Source of the DNA: Bacteroidales bacterium
GTDB taxonomy: Bacteria > Bacteroidota > Bacteroidia > Bacteroidales > GCA-2711565
Assembly (NCBI GenBank): GCA_029931995.1
Contig: JAOZQX010000032.1
Coordinates: 1-5,632 of the forward strand
Reading direction: 5' to 3'
DNA: 5,632 bases
Part shown: in pieces, positions 1-5,632 of the stretch
Numbering within the stretch: position 1 is the first letter of the stretch
How the letters are laid out: each line of letters starts with the position of its first letter
Notes under the pieces: generated by a model
Database searches by the model: none
What the model saw: only the letters and a program-made list of their open reading frames with translations
Told to the model about the DNA's origin: nothing
Made by a program: the position numbers and the translations under genes

Positions 1-108
1 TATCCTGAATTATCGTATGAGAAAATTAAACAATACTTTAAAAAAATACACACAAAACATTTTTTAGGAACACATTTTTTTGAGATTATCGAGAATAAAC
101 TAGGATGA
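1..108 (+). CDS. C-terminal fragment of an unidentified protein (5' end outside window)
   Basis: An open frame runs from the first base of the window to a TGA at 106-108 and gives the last 35 residues of a protein. The tail starts YPELSYEKIK and ends FFEIIENKLG; it is basic and aromatic, with a probable amphipathic helix (YEKIKQYFKKI). I do not recognise the family from this fragment. The stop overlaps the ATG of the next gene (ATGA at 105-108), so the two are almost certainly co-transcribed and translationally coupled, and this protein probably acts in the same pathway as the MurD-like ligase. Candidates by context only are a partner epimerase, an amino-acid or ATP-grasp ligase, or an acyltransferase; none is shown by the sequence. 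Confidence 0.75.
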   Translation, partial: YPELSYEKIKQYFKKIHTKHFLGTHFFEIIENKLG

Positions 109-1460
109 GACAAATTAGGGATCATATAAAAAACAAAACGATTCTTATTCTTGGATTTGGCAAGGAGGGGCAATCATCCTATCAGCTTATCCGAAAATTG
201 CTACCCGATAAAAAAATTACAATCGCAGATATTGACAAAAAAAATAATGCGGCAATAAAGCTTGAAAACGAAGATGTTAATTCAACTATTCTTTTGGGAG
301 AGAATTACCTCTCAGAATTATATAAATTTGATTTAGTTCTAAAAAGCCCCGGTATTTTTCTGCCCGATTCAGAAAAGAATATCAGTTCGCAAACTACTCT
401 TTTTTTAAAATTCTTTGGCAAACAAACCATTGGTGTTACGGGTACTAAAGGGAAAAGCACAACAAGTAGCCTCATCCATCATATCTTAACAGAAAACAAT
501 AAGGACGTATTATTAGTTGGAAATATTGGACGTCCGCCTTTTGATATTATTGAAAAAATTAAGGGAGAAACGCTTGTGGTTTTTGAATTGTCTTCTCATC
601 AATTAATGGATATTTGCAGATCACCATCGATAGCTGTCTTTTTAAATTTATTCCCTGAGCATCTGGATCATTATCCTAACCTTGAGGCTTATGGGAAAGC
701 AAAATCTCAAATTTTCGAGCACTTGAAACCAGATGGCATACAAATTTATAATGCCGATCAAAAAAATATAAGAAGTTTTTTAAACACATCCATTCCAAAA
801 AATCAAACATTAGGGTACTCTTCAAAAAAAACGGCTGCATGTTTTTTAGAAGATGATCAAATATTTATTCGTGAAGAAAAGTGCTTTACACCGATCATCC
901 ATAAAAAAGAAATAAAGAATTTGATTGGACAACACAATCTAGAAAACCTAATGGCAGCCATCCTTGCATGTACTCAAAAAGGAATTAGTGTGGGGGGGAT
1001 TCACAAAGCTATTCTTTCTTTTAAGAGTTTAGAACATCGGTTGGAATATGTGGGATATTTTGCAAGTATTCATTTTTATAACGACTCCATTGCCACCATA
1101 CCAGAGGCTAGTATCATGGCTGTAAAAGCAATCCCTGAAACCGACACCTTGCTTCTGGGAGGTTTTGACCGCGGATTGGATTATTCAGACTTATATCGTT
1201 TTTTAAATAATTCGTCGGTTCGTAATTTTATTTTTATGGGACCTGCAGGGGAAAGAATGATGGAAGAATTTGAAAACGTTTTCACAAAAAAGAAAAATTG
1301 TTTATTTGTCAAATCTCTTGGCGAAGCATTTGCACACATTCCTAAAATCACGAGACAAAAAAAAGCTTGTTTACTATCTCCTGCTGCCGCCAGTTACGAT
1401 CAATACAAAAATTTTGAGGAAAGAGGTTGGGAGTACAAAAAAATAGCAGGCAATTTGTAA
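105..1460 (+). CDS. MurD-family UDP-N-acetylmuramoyl-L-alanine--glutamate ligase, MurD2-like variant
   Basis: A complete 451-residue cytoplasmic Mur ligase, the usual length for MurD (E. coli about 438). Such enzymes use ATP to join glutamate to UDP-MurNAc-L-Ala in peptidoglycan precursor synthesis. Seen in order: an N-terminal Rossmann-like region with GFGKEG at 17-22 and SPGI at 81-84; the ATP P-loop GTKGKST at 113-119; GNIG at 139-142; ELSSHQL at 161-167; PEHLDHY at 184-190; K200, aligned with the carbamylated lysine of MurD; GQHN at 275-278; EHR at 310-312; NDSIAT at 326-331; GGFDRG at 352-357; SPAAAS at 425-430 and KNF at 435-437. S430 and F437 match the residues that hold the glutamate side chain in E. 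coli MurD. The P-loop has K where most MurD have N, and position 329 is Ile where E. coli has Lys319. From memory, NDSI(A/S)T..P is typical of MurD2, which in Xanthomonas adds L-Glu before the epimerase MurL acts. It starts inside the upstream stop (ATGA). No dcw-cluster genes are in view. Family is certain; exact substrate is not. Confidence 0.9.
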   Translation: MRQIRDHIKNKTILILGFGKEGQSSYQLIRKLLPDKKITIADIDKKNNAAIKLENEDVNSTILLGENYLSELYKFDLVLKSPGIFLPDSEKNISSQTTLFLKFFGKQTIGVTGTKGKSTTSSLIHHILTENNKDVLLVGNIGRPPFDIIEKIKGETLVVFELSSHQLMDICRSPSIAVFLNLFPEHLDHYPNLEAYGKAKSQIFEHLKPDGIQIYNADQKNIRSFLNTSIPKNQTLGYSSKKTAACFLEDDQIFIREEKCFTPIIHKKEIKNLIGQHNLENLMAAILACTQKGISVGGIHKAILSFKSLEHRLEYVGYFASIHFYNDSIATIPEASIMAVKAIPETDTLLLGGFDRGLDYSDLYRFLNNSSVRNFIFMGPAGERMMEEFENVFTKKKNCLFVKSLGEAFAHIPKITRQKKACLLSPAAASYDQYKNFEERGWEYKKIAGNL

Positions 1461-1471
1461 TTACCTGCTAT
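1443..1471 (-). terminator. Intrinsic terminator between convergent genes, possibly bidirectional
   Basis: The arms ATAGCAGG (1443-1450) and CCTGCTAT (1464-1471) pair perfectly over 8 bp. The stem continues, after one C/A mismatch, with AATT/AATT around a 3-base loop. Read on the minus strand, the stem is followed at once by seven T (plus-strand A at 1437-1443), a classical intrinsic terminator about 22 bp past the bTHX stop. Read on the plus strand, the tail is only the weak cattatatt, so plus-strand termination is possible but less sure. The 5' arm lies inside the last codons of the MurD-like gene, whose TAA (1458-1460) sits in the upper stem and loop. Confidence 0.82.
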
Positions 1472-1493
1472 CATTATATTATTAGTTAATTTC

Positions 1494-1826
1494 TTACTTT
1501 TCCTTCTTCTTTTCTTTAGGCTTTTCTTCTTTAGGTTTTTCTTCTTTAGGTTTTTCTTCTTTTGTAGGAGCAGACTTTTTAGGAGCAGGTTTTGCCTTTG
1601 TTTCTTTTTTAACTTTTGGTTTTTCCTCAACTTTTTTGGCAGCTACTTTTTTTGCTGGAGTTTTTTTAACTTCCGGTTTTTCCTCAATAATTTCAACTGC
1701 TTTTTTTACTTTTTTCTTTTTAGTTTCAACAATTACCGGACTTGTACTTTTTTTCCTTGGGCGGCGAACACCATAACTTCCTTTTATAATTTTTCCTCGT
1801 TTAGTCTTTTTATCTCCTTTTCCCAT
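1494..1826 (-). CDS. thx: Small-subunit ribosomal protein bTHX with long Lys/Glu/Pro-rich C-terminal tail
   Basis: A 110-residue, very basic protein. Residues 1-27 (MGKGDKKTKRGK, then GSYGVRRPRKK) align closely with Thermus Thx (MGKGDRRTRRGK..., about 27 residues), a small peptide that sits in the head of the 30S subunit and stabilises it; Bacteroidota carry homologues. Residues 28-110 are a low-complexity extension of K, E, P, A and V with no predicted fold, ending in three EEKPK units (90-104) and EKKKEK. The start is the ATG at 1826: the family begins exactly at this Met, while the in-frame TTG three codons upstream has no support. It lies 83 bp after trmH on the same strand and ends just before the terminator at 1443-1471. 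The tail is either a real RNA-binding extension or a rapidly evolving disordered one. The head assignment is strong; the function of the tail is unknown. Confidence 0.85.
   Translation of the reverse strand: MGKGDKKTKRGKIIKGSYGVRRPRKKSTSPVIVETKKKKVKKAVEIIEEKPEVKKTPAKKVAAKKVEEKPKVKKETKAKPAPKKSAPTKEEKPKEEKPKEEKPKEKKKEK
1514..1558 (-). repeat. 15-bp in-frame tandem repeat (three copies) in the bTHX tail
   Basis: Three adjacent 15-bp units begin with ctttagg at 1514, 1529 and 1544 on the plus strand, and nearly every base is identical between copies. On the minus strand they encode EEKPK units. A degenerate further unit (cttttgtagg) follows at 1559-1570. Because the unit length is a multiple of three, gain or loss of copies by slippage would keep the frame. 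Confidence 0.85.
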
Positions 1827-1860
1827 AATACTCAATCTTTAAATTAAACTGATTTTTGAG

Positions 1861-1868
1861 TAAAGTTA
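1861..1868 (-). promoter_or_regulatory. Weak candidate -7 promoter element for bTHX
   Basis: On the minus strand this reads TAACTTTA, one base off the Bacteroidota -7 consensus TAnnTTTG, and would place the transcript start about 25-30 bases before the bTHX ATG. The matching -33 element is poor: only a T-rich run lies at 1883-1891. bTHX could instead be transcribed by read-through from the peptidase-trmH operon, since no strong terminator separates them. Confidence 0.3.
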
Positions 1869-1909
1869 ACAAATTTTTACCGAAAAAAAAACTGCGAATA
1901 GCCTCCCAA

Positions 1910-2590
1910 TCAAATAATTGATTTTAAAAAATTCTGTTCAATTACATCAGCTTTTTTGATAACACTTTTAGCCCAGTTTAATTTCACATCAATGATTTCT
2001 TCCTGGCCTAAGCTCCAGTTAATTCCTGATTTACGAAGTTTTTCGGTTAAATAAAAAAGGCTTAGGGCTGCCGAAACTGATATATTAAAACTCTCGGTAA
2101 AACCATACATTGGTATTTTTACATACTCGTCTGCTTCATCAATGGCCAACTGAGATAAACCTTCCAGTTCGGTACCAAAAACCAAAGCAATTTTTCCATC
2201 CAATGGCAAGTCTTCCAATAATTGATCGTGTTTATGAGGCGTCGTAGCTACAATTTTGTAACCATCTTTTCTGAGTTTTTTAAAAGCTTCCAAAGTATTA
2301 TTATCAGCTTCATTATATTTAAGCAAATTTAACCATTTCGATGAGCCCAGTGCCACATTCTGGTTTACCTCATACGTATTCCTGTTTTCAATAATATGAA
2401 CATCCTGCACCCCAAAACAATCGCATGATCGCAAAACAGCACTGGCATTATGGGGCTGAAAAATATCCTCCAAAACAACAGTGATATGCCTTGTTCTGGA
2501 TTGAACAATTTCATCAAATTTTAAGCGTTTATTTTCGCTGATAAATCCCAGTAAATGTTCTAAAAGCTTTTGCTTAATTTCTGAATCCAT
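1910..2590 (-). CDS. trmH: tRNA (guanosine(18)-2'-O)-methyltransferase TrmH (SpoU family)
   Basis: This 226-residue SPOUT methyltransferase (E. coli TrmH is 229) transfers a methyl group from S-adenosylmethionine to the 2'-OH of G18 in the tRNA D-loop, in the cytoplasm. All three SpoU motifs are visible. Motif 1 is NASAVLRSCDCFG at 48-60, with N48 and the catalytic R54. Motif 2 is LVFGTELEGLS at 136-146. Motif 3 is IPMYGFTESFNISVSAALS at 159-177, part of the trefoil-knot SAM site, with S167 and N169. The length, the short helical N-terminus and the basic C-terminal helix (about 200-226) fit TrmH better than RlmB, which has a separate L30e-like domain. The ATG at 2590 follows the TAA of the upstream peptidase by one base, so translation probably depends on re-initiation. 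The family is sure; the exact tRNA target is inferred from homology. Confidence 0.92.
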   Translation of the reverse strand: MDSEIKQKLLEHLLGFISENKRLKFDEIVQSRTRHITVVLEDIFQPHNASAVLRSCDCFGVQDVHIIENRNTYEVNQNVALGSSKWLNLLKYNEADNNTLEAFKKLRKDGYKIVATTPHKHDQLLEDLPLDGKIALVFGTELEGLSQLAIDEADEYVKIPMYGFTESFNISVSAALSLFYLTEKLRKSGINWSLGQEEIIDVKLNWAKSVIKKADVIEQNFLKSII

Positions 2591-2591
2591 T

Positions 2592-5180
2592 TTACTTCAG
2601 GTTTGGGTCAGGATAAAGGTCATCCCACCACTGAGTCTCACCTTTTAATTCTTTATCAAACCAGGCTGCAATGGTTTTTTGCCAAACAATTCTTTTCTTA
2701 TAATTTAATATCCAGTGGTTCTCACCCGGAATAGAAACAAACTCAACCGATTTTCCGGCAAGTTTTAAAGCAGCAAACAATTGAATACTTTCGCCAACCG
2801 GAACATTTGTGTCGGCTCCACCATGTAAAAGCAAAAGCGAATTTTCTTGTTTGTCAGCACTAAATAATGCACTCTGATCCACATATAATTCCTTATTATT
2901 CCACGGGTAACTATTTGCAGCAGCTGTTGAGTTATATAAAAACCCCCAATAACCTTCGCCCCAATAGCTCGAGAGCGAGCTGATGCCGGCATGAGATATC
3001 CCCGTTGCAAAAATATCGGTCTTGGTCATTAATAGCATCGTCATGAATCCGCCATAGGAAGCACCCATACAGCCCACTTTATCCTTATTTACATATTCAT
3101 GATTCGCTGTAAAATATTTGGTTGCATCAATAATTTCATCTGCAACAGTGACGCCCCAATTGTTTACATGAGCCGCTGAGAATTCTTGTCCATAACCAGT
3201 CGCTCCACTCGGATTTACAACATAAACAACGTATCCGTGAGCGGTATATAATTCTTTTGGGTAACGCCCCCTGAAAGAACGATTAATTGGGCTTGTTCCT
3301 GCATAATAATAAACAATGACCGGATATTTCATTTCAGGATTAAAGTTTGGAGGATAATAAATAAATCCATCTAGCTCGGTACCATCATCTTTAGTGTAAA
3401 CCCAATCTTCAATCTCACCAAATTTTACATTTTTAAAAAATTCTTTTTCAGGATTAAGAACCAATTCGGTTTCAGATGTCTCAAGATTTAATATATAAGC
3501 CTTATTCGAATTATTTATTCCATGTGAAGTAAATCCTGCATATTCTGATTTTATTGAAAAGTTTATGTTAGCCAGAATATCCTGATCCGTTTCAATTTTA
3601 TTGAATCTATCCTCTTTCACATTATAGTTATAAAGATTTCTATATGTTTTCTCCTCTACTCTGAAATAGATCGTATTATTACTTTTCCAGTAACCATTCT
3701 CAATCTTAGGGTCGAAACTATGGGTGATTGCTTTTACACTTTCATCTTTCAATGAATAAATATATGCCTGGTCATCGTAATCATTTTGGAGTTTTTGCTT
3801 CACAAGATTAACACCAATATTACCAAACATAGCCGGACTTCCGGTTACCAAAAGTTTTTCTCCATCGGGAGAATAACTAACCGAACCACCAAAAGATTTC
3901 ACCCAAAGAGTGTCCAATTTTAATGTTTCAAGATTTAGCTCATACAAATATTGTTTTGAGAATGGGCGTTCAGAATTATTAATCATCGATTCACTATAAA
4001 TAATCCTTGAACCATCGGAGCTAATGTCGTGCAAATCAGTTGTAAGATTTCCAAAAGTCAATCGCTGCTTTAAACCAGTTTTAACATCAAGTTTGTATAA
4101 GAATGAGCGAGATCTCCACCATGGCCAACGATCCTGCATGTTCTCAAGCTTCTGAGCTAATTCATTTTTCTTTGGGGCATCTTCCGAAACTGAATAAATA
4201 ATAAAAGAGCCATCCTTTGACCAACTAAAGTCACCAGCACCTAAATTTTCAGCTAAAAGATTCAACTCACCAGATTCAGCATTGCTAATCCAAAGATTTT
4301 TTCCACTCAAATAAGAAAACTGATGCCCATAAGGAAGCCAAACAATATTGCGATAATTATGATCTCGAATAGTTCGCACTAAACGTTTTGTTTGCAGTTC
4401 ATAGATTTCAATCCAGCGAAGCCTTTTCCCCTCAGGTGGAGTTACTTCACTATATTCAGCCAAAAAATATTCTCCATCAGCCGAAACCTTTACCGAATTA
4501 ACCCTCGGACCTTCCAAAACATGGGCAATATCCATGTAGTGTTCAGGATTTGTCGATATATTCAAATCAAAATTTGAATAAGGTTCATCCAGATTAACAG
4601 TAGCGGCAATTTTTACTTTTTTAGTTTTCTCAGCTTTGCTTAAAACTTTTAATACAAGAGTGTAATTTCGTTTTTCGAGTTTCAGTTTTTTACTAAAAGA
4701 TGCTGTTTCATCTTCAATAGAGTATATCCCGCCAATAGCTTTTCCATTCAAGTAAACTTCGAGCATATCAGACGACTGAATAGATAGCTCAGCCTGTACC
4801 CATCGATTGGCTTCAATATAAGTAACAAAATATTGAATTTGATAATTCTCTGTCTTGCCATTAATTTTTGCAGTCGCAAAACCTTCTTTATCAGCTTTTA
4901 CAACTTCCCAGTTTGTGTCTGAAAATGTTGACTCTTCCCCTTGAGCAGGTCGAAGTTTCGCAACATCAACTTGATTGAATTGCAAAAGCGATTTCTGATT
5001 GAAAGTTTTTTTATTAATATCTTTATCATCATTTGCAATGGGCATTTTCACAAATATATTTCCTGAGTACAGCCACTCGCTAAATGATATTTTTTCTGAA
5101 TTTGAATTTAATTTCTGAGTGAAACCCAGTAATGGTAACGCCATCAGAATCATAAAAAATGAAAGTTTGTAAATCTTCAT
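2592..5180 (-). CDS. Secreted S9 family (prolyl oligopeptidase-type) serine peptidase
   Basis: An 862-residue exported peptidase. Residues 1-22 form a signal peptide (MKIYKL, a hydrophobic core to about 19, then GFTQ) with no lipobox Cys, so a soluble periplasmic or secreted protein is likely. Residues about 110-195 look like an extra beta-sandwich (EVYLNGKAIGG, KLEKRNYTLVLKVL). About 212-590 is the beta-propeller, with repeated VSADGEY, WSKDGS, ISSDGS and YSPDGEK blades. About 595-845 is the alpha/beta-hydrolase with S708 (GASYGG), D790 (HGGADTNVP) and H822 (GENHW) as the catalytic triad. Y626 in YYYAGTSP is the likely oxyanion Tyr, though the usual YGGP is altered. S9 enzymes cut oligopeptides, often after Pro, so this one probably feeds on peptides outside the cytoplasm. 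The start is at 5180 because the signal peptide begins there and the promoter at 5207-5236 overlaps the ATG at 5225. No type IX secretion C-terminal domain is seen. Confidence 0.92.
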   Translation of the reverse strand: MKIYKLSFFMILMALPLLGFTQKLNSNSEKISFSEWLYSGNIFVKMPIANDDKDINKKTFNQKSLLQFNQVDVAKLRPAQGEESTFSDTNWEVVKADKEGFATAKINGKTENYQIQYFVTYIEANRWVQAELSIQSSDMLEVYLNGKAIGGIYSIEDETASFSKKLKLEKRNYTLVLKVLSKAEKTKKVKIAATVNLDEPYSNFDLNISTNPEHYMDIAHVLEGPRVNSVKVSADGEYFLAEYSEVTPPEGKRLRWIEIYELQTKRLVRTIRDHNYRNIVWLPYGHQFSYLSGKNLWISNAESGELNLLAENLGAGDFSWSKDGSFIIYSVSEDAPKKNELAQKLENMQDRWPWWRSRSFLYKLDVKTGLKQRLTFGNLTTDLHDISSDGSRIIYSESMINNSERPFSKQYLYELNLETLKLDTLWVKSFGGSVSYSPDGEKLLVTGSPAMFGNIGVNLVKQKLQNDYDDQAYIYSLKDESVKAITHSFDPKIENGYWKSNNTIYFRVEEKTYRNLYNYNVKEDRFNKIETDQDILANINFSIKSEYAGFTSHGINNSNKAYILNLETSETELVLNPEKEFFKNVKFGEIEDWVYTKDDGTELDGFIYYPPNFNPEMKYPVIVYYYAGTSPINRSFRGRYPKELYTAHGYVVYVVNPSGATGYGQEFSAAHVNNWGVTVADEIIDATKYFTANHEYVNKDKVGCMGASYGGFMTMLLMTKTDIFATGISHAGISSLSSYWGEGYWGFLYNSTAAANSYPWNNKELYVDQSALFSADKQENSLLLLHGGADTNVPVGESIQLFAALKLAGKSVEFVSIPGENHWILNYKKRIVWQKTIAAWFDKELKGETQWWDDLYPDPNLK

Positions 5181-5206
5181 ATTAATTAGGTTTTTAATTT
5201 GATAAG

Positions 5207-5236
5207 CAAAGTTAAAGAAATGCAAATATCTTCAAC
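5207..5236 (-). promoter_or_regulatory. Bacteroidota-type promoter for the S9 peptidase-trmH operon
   Basis: On the minus strand TAACTTTG (5214-5207) is a perfect match to the -7 motif TAnnTTTG. GTTG (5236-5233), a fair -33 element, lies 18 bases upstream. Transcription would begin near 5200, leaving a short leader of about 20 bases before the ATG at 5180. This placement rules out the ATG at 5225 as the peptidase start. Confidence 0.7.
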
Positions 5237-5266
5237 AGAAAGCATTTTAAAAATTTTAGATAGAAG

Positions 5267-5297
5267 TTTAATTTATCAACAAAAAAAACTACTTTTG
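5267..5297 (+). promoter_or_regulatory. Bacteroidota-type promoter for the TPR/TM protein gene
   Basis: TACTTTTG at 5290-5297 is a perfect TAnnTTTG -7 motif, with TTTA at 5267-5270, one base off the -33 TTTG, 19 bases upstream. Transcription would start near 5303, only about 14 bases before the ATG at 5317. The leader holds a purine-rich AAAGAAAA instead of a strong Shine-Dalgarno, as is common in the phylum. Confidence 0.65.
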
Positions 5298-5316
5298 CAC
5301 TTCAAAATAAAGAAAA

Positions 5317-5632
5317 ATGGCAAAAAAAATTGACAAAACTGAAGACAAAATTGTTGCTGTAGAAGAGGTTTTAAGTAAAACCGAACAATTTATCGAGAGT
5401 AATCAAAAAATTATAACAATTATTATTAGCGTTCTGGTTGTTATTGTTTTAGGGTTTTTCGGATATAATAAATTTATCGTCCAACCCATGGAAAAAGATG
5501 CCCAATCGCAAATATTCATGGCCGAAATGTATTTTGAAAAAGACTCTCTTGACAAAGCCCTTTACGGAGATGGTAACTATTTAGGATTCATTGACGTAGC
5601 CGATGAATACGGAATTACAAAAACAGCAAAAC
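5317..5632 (+). CDS. N-terminal part of a single-pass membrane protein, probably a TPR-repeat protein (3' end outside window)
   Basis: A frame opens at ATG 5317 and is still open at the window edge (105 codons seen). Residues 1-31 are charged and cytoplasmic-looking (MAKKIDKTEDK, then EEVLSKTEQFIESNQK). Residues 32-50 are one hydrophobic membrane segment (IITIIISVLVVIVLGFFGY). The rest (KFIVQPMEKDAQSQIFMAEMYFEKDSLDKAL) begins a helical domain, with A/Y/F spacing like the first TPR helix pair, and then GDGNYLGFIDVADEYGITKTA. The pattern resembles a conserved Bacteroidota tetratricopeptide protein of about 220-230 residues, related in layout to YfgM-like envelope proteins; this is recognition from memory, not a search. 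By topology the C-terminal domain would lie in the periplasm. It has its own promoter and is divergent from the peptidase operon. It could also be another one-TM helical protein if no TPR units follow. Confidence 0.8.
   Translation, partial: MAKKIDKTEDKIVAVEEVLSKTEQFIESNQKIITIIISVLVVIVLGFFGYNKFIVQPMEKDAQSQIFMAEMYFEKDSLDKALYGDGNYLGFIDVADEYGITKTAK

Noticed and set aside
1400..1630. Minus-strand Lys/Leu-rich open frame overlapping the end of the bTHX gene
   Set aside because: It is the shifted frame of the A-rich, repeated bTHX tail, crosses the terminator and the MurD-like gene end, and has no recognisable domain.
1827..1835. TTG start that would give bTHX three extra N-terminal residues
   Set aside because: The family begins precisely at MGKGD, which matches the ATG at 1826.
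1883..1923. Possible terminator after trmH: AATCAA/TTGATT hairpin at 1908-1923 plus a T9 tract (minus strand) at 1891-1883
   Set aside because: The 6-bp stem is all but one pair A-T and lies 16 bases before the T tract, so it is unlikely to stop transcription; read-through to bTHX is plausible.
2765..3010. Second minus-strand open frame of 81 codons inside the S9 peptidase gene
   Set aside because: Shadow frame across the catalytic domain, with no start context or recognisable family.
4392..4577. Plus-strand open frame of 61 codons opposite the S9 propeller
   Set aside because: Antisense shadow of a well-supported coding region, with no promoter or homology signal.
5181..5225. Upstream in-frame ATG for the S9 peptidase (15 extra residues)
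   Set aside because: It overlaps the -7/-33 promoter and would bury the signal peptide; the ATG at 5180 gives a proper export signal.
1..5632. CRISPR array, tRNA, rRNA, insertion sequence or phage remnant
   Set aside because: No spaced direct repeats, cloverleaf, terminal inverted repeats, transposase or integrase motifs were seen; the only direct repeat is the coding repeat in bTHX.

Overview
The window looks like an ordinary chromosomal segment of an AT-rich member of the Bacteroidota, probably Bacteroidales/Marinilabiliales-like (that rank is inference). The evidence is two good matches to the Bacteroidota -7 promoter motif TAnnTTTG, a bTHX-type small-subunit protein, the lack of strong Shine-Dalgarno sequences, a secreted S9 peptidase of the kind common in this phylum, and a one-TM protein whose N-terminus resembles a TPR protein family of these bacteria. 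No mobile element, CRISPR array, tRNA or rRNA was seen.

Layout. (1) 1-108, + strand: the last 35 codons of an unidentified gene, whose stop overlaps the next start as ATGA. (2) 105-1460, +: a complete Mur ligase of the MurD type. Its altered active-site motifs (GTKGKST, and NDSIAT..PE in place of NDSKATN) point to the MurD2-like branch rather than housekeeping MurD. (3) 1443-1471: a hairpin whose loop contains the murD-like stop codon. A perfect T7 follows it on the minus strand, so it ends the converging minus-strand transcript and possibly the plus-strand one. (4) 1494-1826, -: ribosomal protein bTHX with a long Lys/Glu/Pro-rich tail carrying a 15-bp tandem repeat. (5) 1910-2590, -: trmH, tRNA Gm18 2'-O-methyltransferase. 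(6) 2592-5180, -: an exported S9 (prolyl oligopeptidase family) serine peptidase with an extra N-terminal beta-rich region. (7) 5181-5316: a divergent intergenic region with a promoter on each strand. (8) 5317-5632, +: the start of a one-TM, probably TPR-containing, membrane protein cut by the window edge.

How the genes fit together. On the minus strand the peptidase and trmH are separated by one base, and bTHX follows 83 bp later before the 1443-1471 terminator. All three could share one transcript, with a possible extra weak promoter in front of bTHX. The plus-strand pair at the left edge is translationally coupled and probably concerns cell-wall precursor or peptide-ligase chemistry. It cannot be interpreted further without the upstream gene.

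Two start sites were moved. The peptidase starts at 5180, not 5225, because the promoter overlaps the upstream ATG and a signal peptide begins at 5180. bTHX starts at the ATG at 1826, not the in-frame TTG at 1835. The most interesting points are the MurD2-like substitutions outside a visible dcw cluster and the tailed bTHX. I see no convincing sign of a wholly new system.
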